Source of the DNA: Thalassobacterium maritimum
GTDB taxonomy: Bacteria > Verrucomicrobiota > Verrucomicrobiia > Opitutales > Coraliomargaritaceae
NCBI RefSeq assembly: GCF_031127805.1
Contig: NZ_JARXHW010000002.1
Coordinates: 1-64,000, forward strand
DNA length: 64,000 nucleotides
Direction of reading: 5' to 3'
A model generated the notes under the pieces. That model made no database searches, had not been told where the DNA came from, and saw only the letters and a program-made list of their open reading frames with translations. The position numbers and the translations under genes were made by a program. The first letter of the stretch is position 1. Every line of letters starts with the position of its first letter. Below, piece after piece: positions 24,095-32,601 of this stretch.

Positions 24095-24598
24095 TTAAGC
24101 TGCCTGTAAGCGAAAGAGGCGCCGGACCCCCTTGGTGAATCGGACTAGGGTCTCAACTTTCATGCCCCAGATGCGCGAGCTGTTGGCGCTGTGAATGCGT
24201 GATTCCAAAAAGTCGACCATCGCATGGTGGCCAAACATTGCAGCGAACATGACGGGTGTGCGACCTCCGCCCTGATCGGCATTGGCATCTGCGCCCAGAT
24301 CGACTAACAACTTGGCAACTTCCAAGTGCCCCTTGAAGGCGACTCCGGCGAGCGGTGTTTGCTGGCGATCGTTGCGTGCATCGGGATCGGCGCCGGCGGC
24401 TACCAACATACGCACGGTCTGTAGTTCGCCATGATAAGCCGCTAACATCAGTAAGCTATTTCCTTTTTCATCTTTCAATTCCACAGGCAAGCCAGCTTGC
24501 ACCATGGGAGTCAGTGTATCCAGATCTCCATTGCGGGCGGCATCGAGGGCAATCTGTTGCAATTCGGCATAGCGGTTTTCTTCAGTTTCGGTAATCAT
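24095..24598 (-). CDS. Ankyrin-repeat protein adjacent to catalase (AnkB-like)
   Basis: 167 residues, cytosolic. Three to four ankyrin repeats between residues 15 and 130 (KGNSLLMLAAYHGELQTV, RQQTPLAGVAFKGHLEVA, GGRTPVMFAAMFGHHAMV), then a basic helical tail. It follows the catalase gene by 60 bases on the same strand. In Pseudomonas an ankyrin protein encoded beside a catalase (ankB-katB) is needed for full catalase activity, so a chaperone or partner role is likely here. It is probably co-transcribed with the catalase and controlled by the neighbouring OxyR. No signal peptide is seen. Confidence 0.85.
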   Translation of the reverse strand: MITETEENRYAELQQIALDAARNGDLDTLTPMVQAGLPVELKDEKGNSLLMLAAYHGELQTVRMLVAAGADPDARNDRQQTPLAGVAFKGHLEVAKLLVDLGADANADQGGGRTPVMFAAMFGHHAMVDFLESRIHSANSSRIWGMKVETLVRFTKGVRRLFRLQAA

Positions 24599-24658
24599 AG
24601 GAATGTTGCTTAAATGTTTTTATATTGAGTGTGGCAGCCCAGATTGAATGGCTGGGTC

Positions 24659-26098
24659 TTAGGCTTGTAACGCGGCTCGCACGCCATCGCCATAGGCGGG
24701 GTCGGCTTGGTCGAAGTGCGCCAATTGACGCTCTACGATGTGCTGCGGCACGCCTTGCATGGCAGCGGCGATGTTATTGAAGAGTTGCTGCTGTTGATCC
24801 TCGCTCATCAGGCGAAACAAGTCGCCGGCTTGGCTGTAATCATCGTTGCCCTCGCGATGATTGTAGCGATCGGCGTCGCCCGAGATCTTGAGTGGTGGTT
24901 CGGCGAAACGTGCATCTTCGGTGGCGCCGCCCATTGAGTTGGGCTCGTAATATGCGTCGCTACTGGAGGGCGTCGCCGCATTCATCGAGCCGTCCATGTG
25001 GTAGGTGTTGACGGGCGACTTGGGACGATTGACCGGAAGGGATTCATACCAGGTGCCGACGCGATAGCGGTGGGCATCGGCGTAGGAGAAGATGCGAGCC
25101 TGCAACATTTTGTCGGGCGAGAAGCTGATGCCAGGCACGATGTTGGAAGGCGAGAAGGCGGCCTGCTCAATTTCCTGGAAGTAATTTTCCGGGTTACGGT
25201 TGAGCTCCAAGGTGCCGACATCAATCAAAGGGTAGTCCGCGTGCGGCCATACTTTGGTCAAGTCGAAGGGATTGATCGAGTAGTGCTCCGCATCGGCCTC
25301 GGGCATGACTTGGATCTTGAAGTCCCACTGAGGGAAGTCGCCTGCTTCGATCGCTTCGTAGAGATCTTTCTGTGAAGACTCACGATCCTCGCCGATCAGT
25401 TTGGCGGCCTCCTCGTTAGTCATAGTCTGAATGCCTTGGCGTGTCTTGAAGTGGAACTTCACCCAAAAGCGCTCGTTCTTGGCATTGATGAAACTATAGG
25501 TGTGTGAGCCATAGCCATTGGTATGGCGGTAGCTCTTGGGTAAGCCGCGGTCCGACATTAAGATGGTGACTTGGTGCAAGCTTTCGGGGCTCAAGGACCA
25601 GAAGTCCCACATCGCAGTGGCGCTACGCATATTAGTCTTTGGGTGGCGCTTTTGAGTGTGGATGAAATCCGGGAATTTGAGCGGATCGCGGACAAAGAAC
25701 ACCGGAGTGTTGTTGCCGACCATGTCCCAGTTGCCCTCGTCGGTGTAGAACTTCAAGGCCCAGCCACGCACGTCGCGCTCGGCGTCGGCCGCACCACGCT
25801 CGCCTGCCACAGTGGAGAAGCGTAACAAGCAATCCGTTGCTTTGCCGATCTCTGAGAATACGGCTGCTTTCGAGTATTGGGTGATATCGTGCGTGATGGT
25901 CAATTTGCCAAAGGCGCCGGAGCCCTTGGCGTGCACGACACGCTCCGGGATGCGCTCGCGATTCTGGTGCGCCAATTTTTCCAACAGCTGATAGTCCTGC
26001 ATCAAAACAGGGCCGCGGGCGCCAGCTGTCATCGAGTTTTGATTATCAGCGATCGGATTGCCCGCTGTGGTGGTCATTTGCTTGTGTGTGTGATTCAT
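24659..26098 (-). CDS. kat: Monofunctional heme catalase
   Basis: 479 residues, the size of small-subunit (clade 3) catalases. It converts hydrogen peroxide to water and oxygen. The active-site signature RERIPERVVHAKGSGAFG holds the distal His (about 56); the Asn in DMVGNNTPVFF and the proximal heme-Tyr signature RIFSYADAHRYRVG (near 336) are intact. No signal peptide, so cytosolic. It is divergent from oxyR across a 130-base spacer with an OxyR-like half site (26185-26199), and is followed by the ankyrin gene. Induction by peroxide through OxyR is expected. Confidence 0.95.
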   Translation of the reverse strand: MNHTHKQMTTTAGNPIADNQNSMTAGARGPVLMQDYQLLEKLAHQNRERIPERVVHAKGSGAFGKLTITHDITQYSKAAVFSEIGKATDCLLRFSTVAGERGAADAERDVRGWALKFYTDEGNWDMVGNNTPVFFVRDPLKFPDFIHTQKRHPKTNMRSATAMWDFWSLSPESLHQVTILMSDRGLPKSYRHTNGYGSHTYSFINAKNERFWVKFHFKTRQGIQTMTNEEAAKLIGEDRESSQKDLYEAIEAGDFPQWDFKIQVMPEADAEHYSINPFDLTKVWPHADYPLIDVGTLELNRNPENYFQEIEQAAFSPSNIVPGISFSPDKMLQARIFSYADAHRYRVGTWYESLPVNRPKSPVNTYHMDGSMNAATPSSSDAYYEPNSMGGATEDARFAEPPLKISGDADRYNHREGNDDYSQAGDLFRLMSEDQQQQLFNNIAAAMQGVPQHIVERQLAHFDQADPAYGDGVRAALQA

Positions 26099-26184
26099 AG
26101 ATTCGTGGGTTGGTGTGATTATTGATTAACAAGAATCTGTAAGCTTTTTTGGTATAGGTAAAACATTTTGTAATAATACTGAAT

Positions 26185-26199
26185 ATAGGAATTGCCTAT
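26185..26199. promoter_or_regulatory. OxyR-like binding half (ATAG-N7-CTAT)
   Basis: ATAGGAATTGCCTAT is an exact ATAG-N7-CTAT dyad, half of the tetrameric OxyR operator. It lies 30 bases before oxyR and 87 before the catalase start. Another ATAG at 26154 and CTAT at 26211 are not in register. Confidence 0.6.
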
Positions 26200-26228
26200 G
26201 GGGTGAGTGTCTATTTTTTTTCGAATAC

Positions 26229-27113
26229 ATGGATTTACGACAACTGCGCTATTTTACGGAGACCGCTGAGGCAGGCTCGATGACTGCGGCGGCTAAACGC
26301 TGTCAGATCAGTCAGCCTTCCTTGAGTCAGCAAATCATGTCTTTGGAGGAGGAGATCGGGGAGCAATTGATGGAGCGGCGTCCGCGCGGCATCGAACTCA
26401 CCGCAGCGGGGGAGTTATTGTTACGACATGCCAAGCGACTCTTGCGCGAGGAATCGGTCTTGCGGGAGCAATTGCGCGCGCGCAGTGAATTACAGCGGGG
26501 CAAGATACATTTCGGAATCATCCCGACCTTGGCGCCTTATCTTTTGCCTCGGCTGTTCACCACCTTCCAGCGTGAGTATCCGAGCATCGAAATTGAATTC
26601 ATCGAAGACCGCACCTCATCACTCATTCAGGAAGTTGTGGCGGGGCGTATCGAGTTCGCGATTTTGAGTGATGTGCCTGAGCAGGATTTGAATAAATACT
26701 CCTTGCAGGTCGATGAGCTCTTTCAAGAAACACTACTCTTGGCCGTGCCCGAGGGGCATCCACTCGCGCAGCAAAGCGCAGCGCCCACGGCTGAATGCTT
26801 GCCCGCCGAGGAGTTGATCCATCTGAAGGATGGCCATTGCTTGCGCGATCAAGTGCTGCAGGCCTGCGGGCTTCGCCGCTGTGATTCACGTTTGCAATGC
26901 GATCAGTTGGAAACCGCGATCGCCATGGTGGCGGCCAATCTAGGCGTGGCCGTGGTGCCACAATTAGCCGTGGAGGGGCGCAGCGTTCCGAATGTGAGCT
27001 TTCGCGCCTTTGCCAGCCCGGTGCCTCAGCGTCAGATCTATCGGCTCCAGCGCAGTGGCACGCATCTGACCAAGGCAGCGCAGAAATTGCTCGAAGCGAG
27101 TTTGTTCCAGTGA
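26229..27113 (+). CDS. oxyR: LysR-type peroxide sensor OxyR
   Basis: 294 residues. N-terminal LysR helix-turn-helix (MTAAAKRCQISQPSLSQQI), then an inducer domain whose redox motif GHCLRDQVLQAC carries Cys204 and Cys213, matching the peroxide-reactive pair (199/208) of E. coli OxyR. Oxidation to a disulfide turns the regulator into an activator. It is divergent from the catalase gene; the intervening ATAG-N7-CTAT site supports control of that gene and autoregulation. Length and both cysteines are normal, so it is probably functional. Confidence 0.93.
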   Translation: MDLRQLRYFTETAEAGSMTAAAKRCQISQPSLSQQIMSLEEEIGEQLMERRPRGIELTAAGELLLRHAKRLLREESVLREQLRARSELQRGKIHFGIIPTLAPYLLPRLFTTFQREYPSIEIEFIEDRTSSLIQEVVAGRIEFAILSDVPEQDLNKYSLQVDELFQETLLLAVPEGHPLAQQSAAPTAECLPAEELIHLKDGHCLRDQVLQACGLRRCDSRLQCDQLETAIAMVAANLGVAVVPQLAVEGRSVPNVSFRAFASPVPQRQIYRLQRSGTHLTKAAQKLLEASLFQ

Positions 27114-27152
27114 TCGCTCCGGCTGGTAACTATATTTCTGCGTCTGTTTGAA

Positions 27153-27413
27153 TCATTCGCTGCTAGTCTCGAAGTATTTGTGAATCTTTTGAGAGGCTTC
27201 ATCTTCGTCTTCGCCGTTCACTTCTATTGTGAGTGTGGTGCCTACGCTCGCGCATAGCATCAGTATGGACAGGATGTTCTTTATGTTCGCGATTTTGTTG
27301 CCCGATTTGATGATAATCGAGGACTTCGCTTGTTGACCGAGATGGACTAGATCGGTGGCAGGCCGGAGGTGGAGGCCTTGTTCCCAAGGAACGGTGACTT
27401 CGGATTGTTTCAT
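27153..27413 (-). CDS. HPr-like phosphocarrier protein
   Basis: 86 residues, the normal size of HPr. The phospho-acceptor His15 is in GLHLRPAT, and NIKNILSIL carries Ser49 at the place of the regulatory Ser46. It would pass phosphate from enzyme I to PTS or NPr-type partners; no EI or EII gene is near, so in this organism the role may be regulatory. Monocistronic, convergent with oxyR. Confidence 0.9.
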   Translation of the reverse strand: MKQSEVTVPWEQGLHLRPATDLVHLGQQAKSSIIIKSGNKIANIKNILSILMLCASVGTTLTIEVNGEDEDEASQKIHKYFETSSE

Positions 27414-27490
27414 GTTGTATTAGTCTGCAGAATCGCGTTCTTGTTCAATTTTCCAGTGAATTGAAAATCACTTTCTGATCCCTCATTTGT

Positions 27491-27919
27491 ATGCATTTAA
27501 AAATGATGAAATCTATTTGTACCACGGCTGCGATATTTGCGATGACTTGGCTGCTGAGTGGCTGTCAGGCGCGCTACGGAATCAAAAGTCACCGTGTGGT
27601 GGAGGCCGATTTGATGGGAGCGTTGCAGTTTCCAACCGTCACGATGGAAGTGGGGGATGTGATACGTGCCACGACGCCCGCTAAACGGCCGATGTTTGGT
27701 GGTTATTGGCTGGGCGTGTACGTGGAGCAATCCGAGGTTGCACGCCACCGACCACGTGAGGATTCTTTTCTGCGAGGTACGGACATCGAAGCCATCTCGC
27801 CAGGCCGCAGCAAAGCGTATTATTTAAGTGCGGTGCATTTGCTGGTAGAGCCAGTGGAGATCAATGAATGGGAGGGCAACAACTGGTTTTGGATCGAGGT
27901 GCTGCCACTGCAAGAGTGA
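27491..27919 (+). CDS. Lipoprotein of unknown function
   Basis: 142 residues from ATG 27491 (an internal ATG at 27506 is also possible). The signal peptide ends in a clear lipobox LLSGC, so it is lipid-anchored in the envelope. The mature part (~115 residues) is beta-rich with FPTVTMEVGDVIRA and NNWFWIEVLP; no family recognised. It is followed at once by a strong terminator and appears monocistronic. Confidence 0.7.
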   Translation: MHLKMMKSICTTAAIFAMTWLLSGCQARYGIKSHRVVEADLMGALQFPTVTMEVGDVIRATTPAKRPMFGGYWLGVYVEQSEVARHRPREDSFLRGTDIEAISPGRSKAYYLSAVHLLVEPVEINEWEGNNWFWIEVLPLQE

Positions 27920-27927
27920 GTGGAGAG

Positions 27928-27955
27928 ATCCGCCAAGGATAATTCCTTGGCGGAT
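27928..27955. terminator. Bidirectional terminator between convergent genes
   Basis: ATCCGCCAAGGA (27928-27939) and its exact complement (27944-27955) with a four-base loop, followed by TTT. Confidence 0.85.
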
Positions 27956-27968
27956 TTTCCTTGGCAAG

Positions 27969-28928
27969 CTAGGCAATTGTGGCGGGATCTACGGTGCTGC
28001 GCTTAGCTTCCTTGGGCGCGAGTGCGTTGATCTTTGCGATCTGTTCGTCGCTTAGTTCGAAGTCAAAGAGTTCGAGGTTTTGTGCCATGCGTTGCGGGTT
28101 GGAGCTCTTGGGGAGCACGACACGGCCGCATTGCAGTTGCCAGCGTAAGATGACTTGCCCGGTGGAGCGTCCGGTCTGTTGGGCGATCTCGCTGATGACT
28201 GGATCTTTGAGAATGCCATAGGCTCCGGAGGCGAAGGGCGCATAGGCCTCCACCAAGATGCCCTGGGACTGACAGTAGGCTTCCAGTTCCGGGTCTTGGC
28301 AATAAGGGTGAAGTTCAAACTGGTTGACCGCAGGCACGGTACGGCCTGCGGAGATCAAGTCTTCGATGTGGTTGGCAGTAAAGTTACATACGCCGATTGC
28401 ATGTGCGTCGCCGCGTTTGTTGAGTGATTCGAAAACCTCCCAAATGGCGAGCCGTGCTTCGCGGCCAAAGCCTTTGTCCTTATTTACAAAATCGCCTGGC
28501 CAGTGCATCAACAATAGGTCGACGTAGCCCATGCCGAGCTTATCTTTCGATGCTTCAAAATCGTCCATTACCCGCTGTTGGATGTCTTCGACGGAGGTCC
28601 AGTTCCAAGTCAGGCGATGCGAGATCGCGACATGGGGTGGTGCGGCCGGGTGGGCAAGTTTGGTGGTGATAAATAAGTCTTCGCGTTGCAGCTTTCCTTC
28701 GCTCAGAGAGCGTCCGACGATGTCGCCCACGTGGCGTTCGGTGGCGTAGCAGTGCGCTGTGTCCAAGTGTTGGTAGCCGGCTTTCAAAGCTTCGGTGACT
28801 CCATGCCATGCGAGTTCCGGGCGAAAGCCTTGCATCTCCGTTTCGTCTGTCCAGTTGCCAAAGGCACAGCCAAATCCTACTGCAGGGATCTTTTTACCAG
28901 TGTTGAGTGTGAAATAAGGTTCAGTCAT
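27969..28928 (-). CDS. Aldo-keto reductase
   Basis: 319 residues from ATG 28928 (MTEPYFTLNTGKKIPAVGFG, the usual AKR start); an ATG at 28961 would add 11 residues. A TIM-barrel oxidoreductase using NAD(P)H to reduce carbonyl groups. The catalytic tetrad can be read: Asp and Tyr in LDTAHCYATE, Lys in FITTKLAHP, His in LLMHWPGDF. The C-terminal cofactor region is present (VVLPKSSNPQRMAQNL). The substrate is unknown; no operon partner. Confidence 0.9.
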   Translation of the reverse strand: MTEPYFTLNTGKKIPAVGFGCAFGNWTDETEMQGFRPELAWHGVTEALKAGYQHLDTAHCYATERHVGDIVGRSLSEGKLQREDLFITTKLAHPAAPPHVAISHRLTWNWTSVEDIQQRVMDDFEASKDKLGMGYVDLLLMHWPGDFVNKDKGFGREARLAIWEVFESLNKRGDAHAIGVCNFTANHIEDLISAGRTVPAVNQFELHPYCQDPELEAYCQSQGILVEAYAPFASGAYGILKDPVISEIAQQTGRSTGQVILRWQLQCGRVVLPKSSNPQRMAQNLELFDFELSDEQIAKINALAPKEAKRSTVDPATIA

Positions 28929-29106
28929 GCTGCAGCTTAGATGCAATGTGATCAAATGCAAGTGGGGCCGAGAGAGATTTTTGGGCTAGGTCAGGGAGGG
29001 GGGCGCAGGTTTATGACAAAAGTGTCATGTAACTTTATGGTATATCGCACGATCTATTTCCTAACAGCCGCCATTCAGGCGCTGCGCAATATAGAAGTAA
29101 AATATT

Positions 29107-29805
29107 ATGAAATACCCAACAGTAAATAAAGCATTCCTCTTGAGTCTCACTATGGTTCCTTTGTGTGCGATGAGTCTTTCAGCGAAACCACATAGCCCTT
29201 CGAAACACTCGCATGCGCCTGCTCGCGGGCCGAGCATCGGTGCGTATGTCGGCATACAAGCACCTAAAGGATCTGTGGAGATTCGGGTCGGCAATTTCAG
29301 CTTTCGCTATAATAATGGGACATTTTATAAGCACACTAAGCATGGCTATGTGGTCACTAAGGCACCTCGCGGTGCGATCATCCATACATTGCCACCAGGC
29401 TGTTCGCGCGTAGTGGTGGGTGGGTATGTGTATTATTCTAGTAATAATGTCTATTACCGACAAGCACCTAACGGCTATATCGTAGTGGAAGAGCCGGTGC
29501 TTGTGAGCTCGGGGTCTACAGTTGTGAACACGCCGGTGGTTGTCAGTGAGCCCGTTCTTTCTGAATTATCAGTCTGGCAAGGCGAGCAGGAACTGTTGGT
29601 GCGGGATGGTCAGTTCTTTAAGAACACGGCTGAGGGGCTCGTTTGGGTCGAGCAGCCAGTGGGGGCCTTGACTCGAAGCCTGCCTGAAGATGCTACTTCA
29701 ATTTGGTATCGAGATATTGAATACTTTGATGTCGATGGAATCCTCTTTCGTAAGACGCCCAATGGGTATAAGGTGGTGGATTCGCCTTGGGAGGCTGCTT
29801 CGTAG
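29107..29805 (+). CDS. DUF6515-like secreted repeat protein
   Basis: 232 residues from ATG 29107 with a signal peptide ending SLSAKP. Three related beta-rich units follow (about 60-98, 98-133 and 160-225): NGTFYKHTKHGYVVTKAP, NNVYYRQAPNGYIVVEEP and DGILFRKTPNGYKVVDSP. Each is preceded by a LPPG/LPED turn and a V-x-V-G-G-Y-x-Y strand, the pattern of DUF6515 proteins of the bacterial envelope. Function is unknown. A perfect palindrome separates it from the protease gene downstream. Confidence 0.8.
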   Translation: MKYPTVNKAFLLSLTMVPLCAMSLSAKPHSPSKHSHAPARGPSIGAYVGIQAPKGSVEIRVGNFSFRYNNGTFYKHTKHGYVVTKAPRGAIIHTLPPGCSRVVVGGYVYYSSNNVYYRQAPNGYIVVEEPVLVSSGSTVVNTPVVVSEPVLSELSVWQGEQELLVRDGQFFKNTAEGLVWVEQPVGALTRSLPEDATSIWYRDIEYFDVDGILFRKTPNGYKVVDSPWEAAS

Positions 29806-29858
29806 GGGCTTTGCGTAATGGATTTGCTTGCGGCTTCGCGTTAGTCGTGAGTTTTACC

Positions 29859-29897
29859 TTGATCACGTTATTTATTTCTAATAAATAACGTGATCAA
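29859..29897. promoter_or_regulatory. 17-bp perfect palindrome abutting a start codon
   Basis: TTGATCACGTTATTTAT (29859-29875) and its exact complement (29881-29897), loop TTCTA. The right arm ends on the A of the ATG at 29897, so in mRNA it would occupy the ribosome-binding region. No T-tract follows. Operator, translational switch, or terminator of the upstream gene are all possible. Confidence 0.75.
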
Positions 29898-31150
29898 TGG
29901 ACTTTTGGAGAATAGGTAATTTTGCACTGTTTACATTGCTGTTGTCGCTACTCTCGGTGAGTGCGACGCAGTATACGCTAACAGATCCTAAGGGGCGAAG
30001 TATTGACGTCGTTTTACTCGCGAAGACGGATCGTTCTGTGTCTGTGATGCGTTCGGATGGTCAGACATTCGAGATTGGCTATGATTTGCTTTCTAGCGGT
30101 GACCGAGAATTTATATCACAGTGGGAGCCGCCGGAGCTGCCTCTGGCAGAGTCTGCAGTCGATGCAGTCGTGATTATTCAGACAGAAAAGAGCACCGGGA
30201 CAGGCTTTTTCGCACATGATGCAGGAAATACCTACCTTTACACAAATCAGCATGTGATTGCTGATATTGAGAATGTGAAGGCTATAGACTCTAGGGGGAA
30301 ACATATTGAATTAGGCGTTTTTCAAATATCCAACAGTAAAGATATCGCTCGTTTCGAGGTGAGCCGGCGGCCCGCCTTGGTGATTACGGATCGTGCGGAT
30401 CCGCATGCGGAGGTTACAGTGCTGGGAAATAGTGAGGGCGCTGGTGTGATTACCAGCGGCCTTGGGAGGATTCAGGGAATTGGGCCGTCCGAAATCGAAG
30501 TTGATTGTGATTTTGTGCCTGGCAATAGTGGTGGCCCTGTGATCGATTCTGAAAATAGTGTGATCGGCGTCGCGACATATATTTCCGCTGGGGATGACGC
30601 TCCTGATTGGGTCACTAAAGATACGCGTTATGCCAAGGCTCGGCGATTTACAATCAGACCTTCGCGTATTGAGGATTGGCGGGAGATATCGCGTGAGGCT
30701 TATGCGAGGCAGGTGCACGATCTTGAGTATGCGATCGATCTGTTCAATCAAGTTTATTGGACTTATCTGATGCTGGACGAAGGGGCGGGTTATTTGTCAA
30801 CAATACCAGATCATTGGCATCGTGATATTTTACAGATATTACGTAATCATAATTCCCGTCAAAGACGTCCGGATGCGACGCGAACCTACTATTATGAAAA
30901 TGGTTTCTTGAATACTAGTACCAAAAGTCACGCAGGCAAAAAGGAAGCTTCTCGCCGCACCAATTTACGGGCATTGATGCGGGTGATTGAGGATGAATTT
31001 GGTGATTTATATAACCTGAAGAATCGGCAATTGGATGTCGGGTATCTGTTGCAGAACAAGTATGAAAGTGCGGCCGTGCTTGAGGGCTGGTTGAAGTCGC
31101 TTAGAAAGCAGATTCAAAATGAGATCGGTATGAGTCAGCGCTCATTTTAG
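29897..31150 (+). CDS. Secreted SHD1-trypsin-like serine protease
   Basis: 417 residues from ATG 29897. Signal peptide (FALFTLLLSLLSVSA), an SHD1 module (about 25-75, TDPKGRSIDVVLLAKTD ... YDLLSSGDREFISQW), then a trypsin-fold domain with His in YTNQHVIAD (about 117), Asp in NSKDIARFEV (about 150) and nucleophile Ser in VPGNSGGPVI (about 213). The ~170 C-terminal residues are helical without a PDZ domain. It would cleave or process proteins in the periplasm or outside. The start codon abuts a perfect 17-bp palindrome, so initiation may be controlled there. Confidence 0.85.
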   Translation: MDFWRIGNFALFTLLLSLLSVSATQYTLTDPKGRSIDVVLLAKTDRSVSVMRSDGQTFEIGYDLLSSGDREFISQWEPPELPLAESAVDAVVIIQTEKSTGTGFFAHDAGNTYLYTNQHVIADIENVKAIDSRGKHIELGVFQISNSKDIARFEVSRRPALVITDRADPHAEVTVLGNSEGAGVITSGLGRIQGIGPSEIEVDCDFVPGNSGGPVIDSENSVIGVATYISAGDDAPDWVTKDTRYAKARRFTIRPSRIEDWREISREAYARQVHDLEYAIDLFNQVYWTYLMLDEGAGYLSTIPDHWHRDILQILRNHNSRQRRPDATRTYYYENGFLNTSTKSHAGKKEASRRTNLRALMRVIEDEFGDLYNLKNRQLDVGYLLQNKYESAAVLEGWLKSLRKQIQNEIGMSQRSF

Positions 31151-31167
31151 TGGTGCTCCCAGTTCGT

Positions 31168-31938
31168 TCACGACTCTAGCGCTTGCAGAAACTGGCGAAC
31201 GAGCTGTGCGCTCGCTTCGGGCGCTTCGAGATGTGGCGCGTGGCCTGCGCCCTCGATGATCCGATGCTGCCAAGGCAGGTCGAGTGGGGGCGCACTTAAG
31301 GATCGCATACGCTGGGCGATGGCGGAGTATTTGCTGTCTTGTTGACCAGTGATTAGTAAAATGGGCATCTTCAAGCGGCTGATGTGAGGCCAGAGATTCA
31401 TGACTGCGCCTTGGCCGAATTGGCGTAGGCTATTGGCCAAACCGATTGCGCTATGTTGGCGGCGGCTTGCTTGCATGGCATTGCGCCATTCGCTGGAAAT
31501 GTTCTGCTGACTACGAATCATGGGCGTGTTTTGCCAAAATTCTAAAAATGCGGGCACGCCCTGAGTTTCGATGGCGTCAGCCAGGTCGTTATCTGCGCAG
31601 CGGCGCTGGCTGCGTTCCCTTTCGTTTTCGATGCCGGGGTTGGGGCTGATGAGTATCAGTGCATCCCATGCCTGCGGATCTTGGCAGGCGTGAAGCAGGG
31701 CAGCGCGTGCACCCATGGAATAGCCGAGCAAAAGCTTTTTGGCTGTGCCCACGGGGGCGCCGAGCGAGGGGATTTGCTGCTGAATGTAGGCGGCGGTCGC
31801 TTGGGGGCTGCAGTCGAGTGGCTGCTCATTGCCGTGGCCAGGCAGATCGGGGCATCGCCATTCGCCACCGCATAGTTTCGCGAAGGGGGCGAAGTCGCTG
31901 CCACGACCGGTAAAGCCGTGAAGTGCTAGAATTTGCAT
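31168..31938 (-). CDS. MenH-like alpha/beta hydrolase
   Basis: 256 residues from ATG 31938 (MQILALHGFTGRG); the frame continues upstream to 32007 but without coding character. HGFTG oxyanion motif, nucleophile elbow GYSMGAR (Ser about 93), and catalytic His in GAGHAPHLEAP. It is most like MenH, 2-succinyl-6-hydroxy-2,4-cyclohexadiene-1-carboxylate synthase of menaquinone synthesis, but no other men gene is in the window, so a generic hydrolase cannot be excluded. It is separated from the cyclophilin gene by a terminator. Confidence 0.75.
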   Translation of the reverse strand: MQILALHGFTGRGSDFAPFAKLCGGEWRCPDLPGHGNEQPLDCSPQATAAYIQQQIPSLGAPVGTAKKLLLGYSMGARAALLHACQDPQAWDALILISPNPGIENERERSQRRCADNDLADAIETQGVPAFLEFWQNTPMIRSQQNISSEWRNAMQASRRQHSAIGLANSLRQFGQGAVMNLWPHISRLKMPILLITGQQDSKYSAIAQRMRSLSAPPLDLPWQHRIIEGAGHAPHLEAPEASAQLVRQFLQALES

Positions 31939-32007
31939 TTGAATGGAGTGGAGCGTGGGAAGTGGAGAGTCGGGAGGCAAGCATGGCTTGTTCCATCGAT
32001 TAGACAC

Positions 32008-32036
32008 AAAAAAAGACGGCTCTTTGCGAGCCGTCT
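32008..32036 (-). terminator. Terminator of the cyclophilin transcript
   Basis: AGACGGCTC (32014-32022) and GAGCCGTCT (32028-32036) with a five-base loop. Seven A before it give a T-run on the minus strand. Confidence 0.9.
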
Positions 32037-32087
32037 AGTATTTCAGTTAAAAATCTGACTTCGGATTTTTGCCCTCCGTCTTCTGGA

Positions 32088-32555
32088 CTACTCGCTGACT
32101 GTCGCAGAGATAATCTTTTGATCTTCGACTGGACGATCGCCTGCGCCTTTTTTGACTTTTTCTAATTTCTCAACGACATCCATGCCTTCCACCACTTCAC
32201 CGAAGATGGTGTGATTCATGTGGAGCCAAGGTGTGGCTGCGGTTGTGATAAAGAATTGGCTGCCGTTGGTGCCGGGGCCTGCGTTGGCCATGGCCAAAAT
32301 ACCAGGCTTGTCAAAAGTGAGGTCGCGTGCGCACTCATCTTCGAAGTTTTTGCCCCAGATGGACTCGCCGCCGCGGCCAGTGCCTGTGGGGTCGCCGCCT
32401 TGGATCATGAATTGCTCGATGATGCGGTGGAAGATGACTCCGTTGTAGTAGCCGTTCTTACAGTGAGTGGTGAAGTTTTCGCAGGTCTTGGGAGCGACGT
32501 CGGCGAAAAGTTCGAATGTGATAGAACCTTGTGTGGTTTCGAGTGTGACTTTCAT
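32088..32555 (-). CDS. Cyclophilin-type peptidyl-prolyl isomerase
   Basis: 155 residues, no signal peptide, so cytosolic (PpiB-like). It isomerises Xaa-Pro bonds in folding proteins. The catalytic Arg is in FHRII, with QGGDPTGTGRGG, SQFFITT and the conserved Trp/His region PWLHMNHTIFGEV. It is encoded 46 bases after the cobA-hemD gene on the same strand and followed by a strong terminator, so it ends the hem operon. Confidence 0.93.
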   Translation of the reverse strand: MKVTLETTQGSITFELFADVAPKTCENFTTHCKNGYYNGVIFHRIIEQFMIQGGDPTGTGRGGESIWGKNFEDECARDLTFDKPGILAMANAGPGTNGSQFFITTAATPWLHMNHTIFGEVVEGMDVVEKLEKVKKGAGDRPVEDQKIISATVSE

Positions 32556-32601
32556 AGTATTGTGGTTTTGATTGAGATTATTGGGAGCGCGCGTGGCGGT
32601 T

